Source: Phallusia fumigata (taxonomy: Eukaryota; Chordata; Ascidiacea; Phlebobranchia; Ascidiidae). Taken from it: DNA of 64,000 nucleotides. Position 1 is the stretch's first letter. Every line of letters starts with the position of its first letter. The notes beneath the pieces were generated by a model, which worked only from the letters and a program-made list of their open reading frames with translations, searched no databases and was not told the DNA's origin. The position numbers and the translations under genes were made by a program. Location of the stretch: positions 372,001 through 436,000 of the forward strand of contig QXVZ01029387.1 in the NCBI GenBank assembly GCA_008931825.1. The letters run 5' to 3'. This document shows, piece after piece, positions 1 through 11,100 of the stretch.

Positions 1-191
1 TTCAGAATTAATTATGTTGGGATCACCATACAGATTATTAAAAATATAATGTAATTAAAGTATGTTAAGTGGAATACAAATTCACAAAAAAAGTCTTCTG
101 AAATTTAGGGTTACCAAAAAAATTTTAGTGCAAAAAATTCAAAACATCAGAAATCACATTAGTAGATTGTTGACAACAAGAATCTGCATAC

Positions 192-2466
192 TTTGGATAA
201 TATAATGTCACCAGATTCAAATCTTGCACCAGCATGACTGTCCACATAGACATCACATTTGTTCATGCAGTCATCATCCAATTCACGCCAGTTGGGCCTG
301 CAACCGCCAATACCTTTTAAACCAAAATTTTCTTTACACATTTGCAAATAATCGTATCATTTAGCCCCTGTCATGGTATAATGTTCAATAAACTTGACTT
401 ACAATTTATGTGGACACACTCTTTTAGCCATTTCCCGAAAAGCACAGGCTGAAATGATGTTGTTGCAGTAGCAACAACATCAGCATCTGACACTGCTTCT
501 TCAACAGTGGAACAAAACTTGATCCCTGGAAAAACTGTTTTTATTTCTTCCACTAGCTTTCTTCCTCTTTCTTCAGTACGATTCCATAGAAAAATCTTGT
601 ATTATGGAAACACAACATTAGCAACAAGTTTATTCCACACAGCTAGTATGTACCAGGATTTGCACCTTCTCATATTGATGAATTGATGTTAAAGCATAAA
701 TATGGCTTTTTGCTTGATCTCCTGCTCCCAGAACTGCTAAAACTTTAGCATCTTTTGGTCCAAGACACTGCAAAAAATAATCTTACCTGTAAGATATAGA
801 GTATTTGACACATTGTCATGGCTTAATGTGCCAAGTGTTGGTTAAAGTTTTGACATGTTTCATTGCCTCAGAAACATGTTTGCCACCTAGTTTGCAGACA
901 AAATATGAGCTTTATGTTACTGCCAGGCTAGTTCAATAAATAAAAAATTATCAAAAAAAATTCTTATATTACTAAACACATTAATTAGCTGTTTGTTGCA
1001 TATGCATCTTTTTTCAATTGTCAAAATGCAATGAAATAAACAATAATTTTACTAAAGCTTTGATATTTTTCTTTTTTTGTTAAGTCACCTTTTTTCAAAT
1101 CACCAACAGGTTTGCAACGTACTAATATTATAACCAATGCATTGGACTTCTAAAATCGTCAGGTAAATGCAAACTAGCTACATATAAAAGGTATGCGTGA
1201 ACTAGAGTTTCGAACTGGGATATTTAATACGACAAAGGGCACTTTTCAGTTTTCGGACTGTCGTCTGACTGTCGTTGAACAAATAAAAAAAACATATAAA
1301 AGGTAAACCACTGTTTGTCTAATTTGCCACTGGTTTAATGCTAAAAACTTCAATGCACAAAATAGTTTTCCATGTCATCATAAAAAGTTATACCATGGGA
1401 ACAACATGCTTTGGTTGTAAATGTAAAGCAGATCTAGGCTTTGTTGGCTGCTATTTTTTAGGCCTAGATGAAAAATCCAACCTCTGTTGCTGCAGCTGAT
1501 GCAGCTGCTGTTCTCATGTGTGTCAGTGTCTCTGCCTCTATGATCTGAAAAACCAAAATGTGTGGTCATTTATGCAGCCCATTTTAGTGTTGCACTAAAA
1601 AACCAAACAGTAAAAAAAGGTGTCATACCGCAAGAAGTGCCCCAGTGCAGGCATCAAAATGAAAAACTCTGCACTCATGCGATGGTAAACTTTTTTGGTG
1701 GTTGTGGGGATATAATGAAACAAGCTTAATCGACAAGGAATCCTGTTGTTTGTTGTGTGCAGCCATTGCCATTAAATACCTTAACACATTTTTTTTATTT
1801 ATTTACATGGCAAAACATTATTAATTTTTGTCAATATTCACACCCCAATAACCAAAATCAATAGAACACAAGGAAATTCAAAAAGTGTAAGCAGGTTAGT
1901 AACATGTCAGCTGAAAAGGTCAAAGTTTTTTTAGCATTGATCTGTATCTTTTTTATCATAAGTATACTGGCCCAAATAGTTCTTAAAAGCGACATGCTTT
2001 ATTCATCAAACGTTTTGGCAACAACTCATGCCATCATCAGTGATACAATAAGGTTGCGCCAAACACACAGGTATTTATGTACGTTAGTGTGGAAACACGA
2101 GGATAACAAGCCCGTATATTTTTGATGAGAATTATGAACAGATCCGTGTTTAGTGGTCTACCTGAATCTTTGTTTTTGAGCTTTTGCAAGCAACACAAAT
2201 AATATTTGAATAGCCATCAAATGTGTGATCAAAATCATTACAAAAGGTAAAATCTCATTGTTAAAAATTTGTTTGCCAATATTTTAACTTTTACCAAACC
2301 ATAGTTATTACCCTTGATGTTTTTCTATTGTAGTGGTTTGTCTCACTGGTTGGTCAACTTGTCCATTTGAGAAGTCTTTCAAAGATTTCCTGATGGCAGG
2401 AATTAGTTCTTTGTATGTAAGAAATTGTTTAACCTGCTGTTCTGTTATAAAGGGAATTCTCAACAT
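192..2466 (-). CDS. CRYM: Mu-crystallin / ketimine reductase (3' end outside window)
   Basis: NAD(P)H-dependent ketimine reductase of the ornithine cyclodeaminase family; the vertebrate protein also binds thyroid hormone in the cytosol. Exons (-): 2312-2466, 1629-1779, 1482-1544, 666-767, 403-595, 192-313; all joins keep frame and give 262 codons. Seen: an N-terminus with MLRIPFITEQQVKQFL and DQPVR; the family segment RTAAASAAAT; the Rossmann nucleotide loop VLAVLGAGDQAKSH, then NRTEE; and near the end CRPNWRELDDD and VYVDSHAGARFESGD, close to human ASRPDWRELDDE. About 50 C-terminal residues are missing because the gene runs off the left edge. The start is the Met aligned with the human N-terminus; the frame stays open upstream to 2574, so an earlier start is possible. 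Three of the five acceptors read AAG rather than CAG or TAG. Identity is firm; the enzymatic role is taken from the family. Confidence 0.88.
1967..2045 (-). ncRNA. Hammerhead-ribozyme-like repeat, copy 1
   Basis: On the minus strand the sequence reads TATCA, the core CTGATGA (2034-2040), a hairpin with GGCA/TGCC arms, AAAAC (2012-2016), GTT, then TGATGAATAAAGC. The bases after GTT pair with those before CTGATGA, forming helix I of about 12 bp. This is the order of parts in a type I hammerhead (helix I, CUGAUGA, helix II, GAAAC, short helix III, cleavage triplet). The G of GAAAC is A here, so activity is doubtful. It is a diverged relative of the copy at 16496-16610, in inverted orientation. 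Both copies are followed on the plus strand by the same tail (GAATTATGAACAGAT, here at about 2128). Confidence 0.5.
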
Positions 2467-2847
2467 GTTGTAGATTTTAAGTTTACTTGATACAAATGTT
2501 CTGTTAAAACGAAAAATAGAAAGTAAATGCACAAGTACCACACCTTTATTCTTAAAATAGAAATTTACAGCCATTTAACAATTATAATAAAGACAGGCAC
2601 ACTAACAAGCACAACATGAAAGCAAGGCACTTGTAAAGCTATTGTCTGTGCATATAAAGAACAAATAAAGTAGGGCTACTACACTTAACTAATGTTCAAT
2701 ACCCTTTTGTTGATTTAGCATCTCAGTTTACACCACTTGAAAGCCAATACTGGTCAACATAACAGTCTTGTTCTAACAGGATTCACATAAAATGGTTTTG
2801 ATATGTTGCTAGTAATGCTGTGCTTTAAAAATTAATGCAACTGCAAT

Positions 2848-3385
2848 GAGGCAGATATTGACGCCAATAGGCATGGGCAACATGGCAATGACCCCCCCCC
2901 CCCCAACCCCCATTTTGAATTTTGCAAAAACGTCAATTTTANNNNNNNNNNNNNNNNNNNNNNNNNNNNNNNNNNNNNNNNNNNNNNNNNNNNNNNNNNN
3001 NNNNNNNNNNNNNNNNNNNNNNNNNNNNNNNNNNNNNNNNNNNNNNNNNNNNNNNNNNNNNNNNNNNNNNNNNNNNNNNNNNNNNNNNNNNNNNNNNNNN
3101 NNNNNNNNNNNNNNNNNNNNNNNNNNNNNNNNNNNNNNNNNNNNNNNNNNNNNNNNNNNNNNNNNNNNNNNNNNNNNNNNNNNNNNNNNNNNNNNNNNNN
3201 NNNNNNNNNNNNNNNNNNNNNNNNNNNNNNNNNNNNNNNNNNNNNNNNNNNNNNNNNNCTTATTACAATCACATGAGGGAGAATATTAACACAATAGGCA
3301 TGGGGAAACTGGGAAAGTCCCCCCCCCCCCCCAACCCCATTTCGAAATTGTGCAACAAAGTTTATGTTACCCGTGAAGTTATTCT
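2848..3385. repeat. Tandem poly-C repeat units flanking an assembly gap
   Basis: The unit at about 2848-2940 and the unit at about 3274-3360 share the same order: GAG-G-GA-ATATT, then CAATAGGCATGGG, then a run of 12 or more C, then CAACCCC, then ATTTTG or ATTTCG. They flank 317 N at 2942-3258. The likely reading is a tandem array that failed to assemble because of homopolymer C tracts. The N count may not reflect real length. Confidence 0.65.
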
Positions 3386-4685
3386 TTAAGGTAGGTTGTG
3401 TGGGCTGGCTATACGCTTTTGCACTTATTTGTGAGCATATCGCATTCAGGGGTTCGCCCACTGAGGACAAAAGTAAAATAAACAAACAAGCCATGTGCGT
3501 TTTTTTTGCAAAAGCAAGGGAGATCCCCAGTTTGCCCGTGACGTCAATCCGTAAAAAAACTGGTTTACGCGAGCGATCTTGTATATTTCGGATCCACCGG
3601 CGGAGGAACTAAATTGGCATACAAGTAAACATGTGGTAGCATGTGCGTACCCAGGGCCAGGGAGCAAAAGAGACCCTGCAGCCGAAAGAGACCATTTAGA
3701 CATTATCGTAATTTTGTTGCGTCGTTTAACCAAACAACAATTAACTACACATAGGCGCTGGCACGAGGGGGCACTTGTCCACTCCTGGAATTCCGAAAAA
3801 TCTACTTTATTAATTTTGTCTGTTCTAGCTAAAAATCTCACAAATCAAAAAGTAGGTATCTCTTGTTGGAAGATAGTTTTTAACTTCGACTTGCAACGTA
3901 CTGTCCGGTGACATCATTACGATTTACCGATCTAGATCGGCAGATTTTTAACCCCATATACACACAATTATGAAAACATATACATACAAGTTTCAAAAAC
4001 TGCATGTAACGTTTCCCCCAACTTTCATTCATTCTTAGTTGTCTTCGTTTCTTACACCAAATTGGGGCGTCTGCATAATCCGAGTGCGCTTCCTATTATA
4101 GTAGCAATCTGCCTTATTTTGTCTAATGTGGGGTGCATCCTATAACAAAAATCGAGTCTTTTACTGAAGCAACCCACCACACCAGATACAACGTTTAAAT
4201 GGGTAAATGCTGACCAAGATGTTTTAAACAGGATTTCCATGTTTTTGTCACAAATATTTGTCACGGTTCATTTAGTACGGCGGCTCAGAATCAAACATTG
4301 TTTACAATGGTAACTAACAAAAAGTTTGACCAGCGGGGAAAGAATTTCTTAGTGCGGTGTATTAGGTGAAGCCCGGAGTAGAGTAACAAACATATTAAAA
4401 TGCTAGGCGCAAATTTTAAAACCTGAAATTTCAATCAAAAATCTGATATCGGGCCAGACCACTCTGTAGAGTACAGTTTCAGCTTTTTGCAGCTGCATTA
4501 ACACTAATTGTTTGCATTTCATTGATGTTTTGATGACTTGTGACACCTTGGACCCCTTATACCTCTTGGGGTTTAATCTACTGGTGGTACTAAGTCAGAG
4601 TATTGATGCAAACCTTCTTTCTTGAAGCGCTGTTGTAGAGGCTGGATTCTCTTGTTGGAAAATAATTTTGACTATTGACTTAAGG

Positions 4686-4990
4686 CAGGGGTGTGTAACC
4701 TGCGGCCTGCGGCCAAAAGCCGCTCATGAATAGAATTGTGTGGCCTGCGGAGATGTTCAGATTTTAATTGAAGTGCGAAAAGATTTTAGTGTATTTTTTG
4801 TGCATTGCACAACAAACGGACTTCAATTTAGACTGTGATGCAATAATGCCGGAGGAAAGTAAAGCAAATAATGGAAACGGAATTAATTTGTATAAAGAAT
4901 GTTCTTCTTTGATATGCAATGAGACAGATTCAACCTGTGTTAACAAACTTTTATTGGTTTCTACTTTGTCATAAAGTGTAAACCAGGGAG
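4686..4990. mobile_element. Truncated hAT-type miniature transposon
   Basis: It begins CAGGGGTGTGTAACCTGCGG, a terminus typical of hAT miniature elements (compare the intact relative at 59691-60075, which starts CAGAGGTGAGTGACC). Inside, both share a GTGCATTGC-CAA segment followed by a C(T/C)TCAATTT or AGTCCAATTT motif. No matching right terminus is visible downstream, so the right border given here is approximate and the copy is taken as truncated. Confidence 0.5.
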
Positions 4991-5199
4991 TCACTTAAAA
5001 CCAGTTCAGTAATGGGTTTGTTTTGTAAAAACCAATTGTGGTTGTGTTTAGTTACAACTTCAATGTCAAATAATTATAAAGCTTTAAACACCTATCAGAC
5101 TTTTATTGGTTAGTTATTTGTGTTGCTGTAACATGCTATGATTTTAAGATTAGCAGCAGATTCTTATGTTGATGTCAATGAATTTCAAACTTTTAAAGT

Positions 5200-8100
5200 A
5201 TGTCTTCGAAACAAGATGTACAAAGACGGGCAATGGTGTCCAAAATGTCCAGGGAGGAATTAGAAGATCATCATTTACGTATGTCAGAAGAAAATTCCAT
5301 TCTAAAGGCACATGGTCGCAAACAAGAAGAAAAAATTAAAAAGTAAAGTTGTTTATTAATTTACAAGCAGTTGTATATTTTTAAAACTATTCTTTTGTAG
5401 AATGGCTACAAAGCTTATAAGACTAGTCAATGACCGAAAGAGGGAAGTTGCTCATGGATCAGGTACTACACTTTTTAGTGTTAGAGAAGGTTGTAATCAC
5501 TAGTACTGTCCAGCATTTTAAACAGGAAGCCACTGTCTGTACCTGGCACCCCCAGCAGTTATTTTAACCAACACAGACATTGCAGTTAAGTAGAGAAAAA
5601 CTTTTATTGGATGTGCATTAAATTCTTATTAATTACATTTTGGTACGGCTTCACACATAAAAACTTTCTACCTTGCTGTCATTATTGTAAATTGGCTCAA
5701 CGAACTTAAGCAAACCCATTAAGGTGGGTTGTGGGAAAGCTTGCTTAAGAACTGCTGCAGTCTTAAACGTTTTTTTACCATGTCGCAGTGAAACGTTCAG
5801 CAAGAGATGTTGAGCTGGAGGAAACCATTGAAAACCAACAAGATGTTATTCGTAAAATCAACAAGGAGAATAATTTGCTCAAGCAGAAGGTGGACAACAG
5901 CATGAATTAAAATTGATTTCAAAGTTACCATCAGAAAAACAATGTTGCTTTTTACACTAATTTTTGTTGCAAATTTATTGTATAACCACTTTATATTATG
6001 TAACCTGTAAATTTTTGCCCTTTTTTAAATTTAACAGGTGAAAATATGTCTAACTTAGCATGATTTATATGAAACAATCCAATAACTTTTCTACATAACT
6101 ACCCAAATTTTCTACATAAGGTACCAAGTTTACAAAGCAATATATTTCAATTGTGCATTTTAAGCTCCATGTGATGCAACAACAACTACAAACAAATAAA
6201 CGAAGCACACCATATAGTAATGTAACCTCAAGAATTAACACCGGAAGATCTCCCAAAGCAGGTGAAAATCGTGAAACACCCAACTCGCGCGGAAAAGCGA
6301 CATCCCAGGATAAAACCAGGTTTACAAAACTGAACATTTACTTTTTCTATTTGCCTTTTTAATATTAACTGATTTTATGTGATGTAAATTTTATTGTTAA
6401 CTTGACTGTCATGTTGGGTTTTTTGTTCCCTCGACTGAACAAAAATACATAATGTAGTTTATGGCAAGGTATATAACAGAGAACAGAAAGTTAACCGGAT
6501 ACATAACGTAGTTTTATGGAAATACTTTGCCATGTTTGTTTGCTCTTTGACAAAGCTTAAGCCTGTCGAAAAGTATTTTATTTGTTTTGGATATTAATAA
6601 GGCTTGTTTCAAACTGATATGTAAAGGCTATTTCATGTTGTATTTGTAGCACAAGAAGCATGTCGCCATCAAGGTATGGACACAGTTTATTAGAGGAATC
6701 CAGGAATGAAAACCATCATTTGCAGGAGCAAATAATTGCATTACAAAATCATGTTGCCTCAATGCAGGATGAAAATGATGCTTTACATCAACAGATAAGA
6801 AAATTCCGTGAGTTTTAATTTTCCAATTTGGAAAACTGTTCTCCGAACTGTGCACATGTTTTTACAGCAAAGAATCACAAACTCTTTACATTTATTTTTT
6901 AGATGCCACTCATGAAAATGATGTCCTAAAATTCCATGAACATATTACTTCATCTCAGAGATCAACGGTTGGTGAGAATATAGAGCTTATCAAACTTCAA
7001 CGACAGATGAAAGAAAAGTCAAACAACCTTACTGAAATGGAAAGCCGGTAATACTTGATATTGGCTTAATTTAACATTCTTTACATAACCCAATGGGATG
7101 TTTTGTGTGGTAGATTTCATAAGCTTCAGACCGACTACAATCAACTTCGAAGAAGTTATGAGAAGGTTCTTAATGAAACAGAAAAACTTAAAACACACTT
7201 GAATGATGAAGAAAGCAGAAGTATTTCCTTGCAGGTGTTCATTTTAATAATAGTGCACAGCAGTCATAATATTTATTTGTTATTAAAGTTATAAAACAAC
7301 AAAAATTTGCAAGAATGTCATTATATTTTCATGTGCTTGGATCCCATAATTACATTTATACATATTTATGTATGGATGTTTCAGGTAAATTTAAAAGATA
7401 AATTGTTGCATTTGTTGAAAACATCAGTTTAAGAGTACCGCATATTTTACTTTTGAGTAATATTACATTGAACTTTTTGTTGCAAGAATCAATTGAAGCA
7501 TGGAAGCAGCCGACAACAGAAGGTGGGCCAACAACAAGAACATATCAGGGAACTGGAAAAGGAAGTGGAAATCCTAAAAGAAGCAAACGAGAAGCTCCTG
7601 GAAAGGTATATTTTTATTGCTACCTGACCTAACCAACTGATATCTCAAGACAAATTTAAAAACCATTGAGAAACGCTTTAGTGCGTTTGATCAAGAAAAG
7701 GAACACCAGTGGAGACAACTTGAAAGAAAACTGAGGGTTCAGATTGCTCAACTTGAAGCTGCAGTTAAATCTGATGCTGCAGACAAGCTGGAGTTCATGG
7801 AGAAAATCGACAAAGAAAACAGTAAGTTAATTTAAAATGTTTCAAATTGTTTAAAATATTTTGAACATGCAAGCTTTTCTGGGCAAGTGTTTTAGTTTTA
7901 GCAATGTAGCATCCATTTCTTGTCCTGGTTTTGGCTATTTCATGTATTTGCATGTTTGAATTGAATGTAGCTTTATAAGTTTTATAAAATTGTTTTTCAT
8001 ACACTTGATGTCTGTCTGAGGTGTTGCTTTTTCATCAAAAATTTTTCTTTTCAACAGGTTTTGTCGGTCGAATGCACTCAGACAGTCGCAAGGTTCATGA

Positions 8101-11100
8101 GGAAGGTGCAAGATTAAGAAAGGAAAATGAAGATTTAAGAGAACGGCTGAAACTTTACACAATGTCAGGTAACATAGGATTGCAAGCAATTTGTGTCGTT
8201 TAAAATAAGGTTGGTTTTTGTATGAGGGTGCATTGCTTTTTTTGCTAAGATGATATCGTTGATGTCAATGAACTAAGAGAAGCCCTTGCCAAAGTTCGAC
8301 AAAGAAAACATGCAACTGCTAAACAGAAAAGGCCTGATTTCTTGGAAAACATTGATGATGAAAATAAAGGTACGTATGTATATATAGGTCCGTTTTTGTG
8401 TTGCCAACTGGAGTTTTGTTTTCGTTGGGCAACATATAAATGTTTGAATTGCATTTTATAAATTGTACTTGTCAAAGAGGATGCCAAATGTTTGCACTCG
8501 ACATTACCAAACGCTTGTAACCATTAAAAGTTGCCGTTTTAGCTACGTTGGCTCCTAATGTTTGAATTTTCCACACATACTTTGATGTAACAATGCAAAG
8601 ATGCTGAGCATATTGACCAATCGCTGGTGCAGGACAGAATGTGCTCAGTTTAAGGCTTTTTAGATGGCTTAATGATGTTTGCAATGGCTAATTTATCTTA
8701 ACATAAATGTCAAATTAAATAAAGCAAATATTTTTAGGTTTTTGCTGGTGTGTCACAATAATGGTTGTATGGCATTTAACAATGAGTAAAAAAGTTTAAA
8801 GATATGATTTAGTTTAACTTCAGTCTTTAGTTAATGTAATGCTTGTATAGTTCAGTTAAACATTTCACTTGATTGAGTGTTTAGTTTTAATGTTTATGTG
8901 TTTAAGACCCAGAAAGTATGTTTATGGAATTGCAATGTCAGCATGCCGAAACTATTCAGGAATTGGAGAAAACAAGGGAAATGTTGATCATGCAACATAA
9001 AATCAACAAGGATTATCAGATAGAGGTTTTATTTCATTAGGATCATGACAATATTTTTAACAAACTAAAAGAAATTTAGAATATGACATACACTATGCCT
9101 TAGTTAATCCGCATTCCGTTAATCCGGATCTTCCCCTAATCTGGATAATATAGGAGGTACAAATAATTTATTTTTTCGTGACAAAGCAATTCGGTCAATC
9201 TGGATCTTTGCCTAATCCAAATAAAAGTTGCTATTTTTACATCACTTAATCCAAATTTTTTTCATCGGTGGGTCGGGAATGTGTTAAAATAAGGTGGTTT
9301 TTCTAAAATACCATTATCTAATCTAGATAAAGTCAGGCTTAAAACAAACTTATTTGGTTAACTGGATCTTGAATTTGTTGGTCCAATCTAATCTGGACTA
9401 ACTGAGATTAACTGTAGAGAAATTTTTGCCAGGTGGAAACTGTTTCAAGCCAGATGGAAGAAATGAAGCGTGAGTACGAGATCAAACTTGACAGATTTGC
9501 AAGGTTGCTTGATGCAAGAGCAGCCAGATTGAAGGTCAGTTATCCATTTTATATTCACCTGTTTCTTTCTAAACAACAGTACTTATTTCAATTTGCAGAA
9601 ACTCGAATCACAGCTCCATGATGTTGCATATGGAACAAAACAATTTAAACTAAGCACGGATGCTAATATAGTAAGTCAGTCTTTATACTGAGTAAAAAAA
9701 TTTAATGACACAGGACAAGCTTTTATCAACAAAATACAAAATTTTGATGTAGATAAATGGAATGTAGGAAAAAATCCAGTGAAGTTATAACACTGAAATG
9801 TTGTACTAGTATTATATAACAAAACTTTGTAACACAAAGTTCTCTTCAAAACAAAAAAACTGACTGACTAATTAGTGTCACTAAAGTTGCCGTATTTGGA
9901 TGCAGAGCTCACAAGGTTTTTTAACTTCATTACCAATGTTAACATGGCTTATCAGCTGGTCTAAAAATTAAACACTACACAACTCTTTTTTGTCAAAATA
10001 TTGCCATTTTTCTCGTTATTTTAAGGGTACTGAAGAGGATGAATTAGATGAAACAATTCATCTTGAGCGTGGCGAAAACTTATTTGAAATTCATGTTTCC
10101 AAATTAAGCTTAAGCAAGGAAGCTCTAGTTGATCTGGATGACAGGGAGCCATCTCTATTTGTAACATATGCTTTTTACGACTACGAACTTGTCAGCACAC
10201 CTATTTTGAAAAGTTCAAGGTGGTGAATGTTGAACAAGTGGTGTTTGCCCAAATTTTTCAATTTTTAAACCTTTTTTGTGTTTAGTCCTCTGTTTGCATT
10301 TACCACACAGTTCATTGTGAAAGTAGATGACCTGTTTCTTCATCATTTACAAAAGGTTGGTGGACTGTTCTCTTGAAAAGTTTTAATAAATGCTAGAGGC
10401 ATAGGCATCAATTTTTAGCAATTTTTTTTATTCATGTGGGGTGGCGAAATGATCAAATCCAAGCGCTCTGACATGTGATCCAATTGCACAATGTATACTT
10501 ATTGGTTTATAACGTCATTATACTCTGTTATGGTTAAAATTATCGGTGCATATAGCACAAGAGACGCACAAAATTGGTCTTCCTCATGTGCTGTTAAATA
10601 AACGAAAATAAATTACATCACTTGCCTTGTGCAAGTTTGTAAACCAGTCTTAATGAATCCAGGAAATTTATGGGGTGGCAGCATAGACTTTATATTAAGG
10701 CTACCACCCTAGAAATTTTCAGTGGGGTGGCTGCCACCCCTCGAATCGACGCCTATGGCTAGGTAAATGATTACCAATTTTTCTGAATGTTTGTCTAAAT
10801 ATGGCTGTTGCATGTGTTAAATTGTCAAGCAAAAACTCAAATGTTGTTGATCTGACATTGATATGGCATGTTTTAATATTGACAGGAATACACAATCTTC
10901 GAAATTCATCAAGCATTGGGTGTTGAACACAACACTGTGGCTGCATGCAAAATTCGATTCAACGAAATGCTTGGAAAGCCACAAGGAAAATTGCATGGTT
11001 CAGTGGCAGTAACTGGTTAGTCATACAATATAATACATAATTTGAATTAAAACTTTAGCTTCCAAGGTCATTGCTTTTTTTACAGGATTTAATGGAAGTA

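Larger units (their letters stand above)
2467..5199. other. Intergenic stretch without a supported gene
   Basis: This stretch lies between the mu-crystallin start and the RPGRIP1L start, which are divergent, so both promoters should lie in it. It holds a poly-C tandem unit around the assembly gap (2848-3385), and the left end of a hAT-type repeat from 4686. The open frames here are short, carry no recognisable domain and include frames spanning the gap. I see no further gene. Confidence 0.6.

Noticed and set aside
2832-3494. Long frames across the first N run
   Set aside because: They exist only because N codons contain no stops.
3446-3841. Open frame of 131 codons on the minus strand
   Set aside because: No domain, no splice context, composition like translated non-coding repeat, next to an assembly gap.
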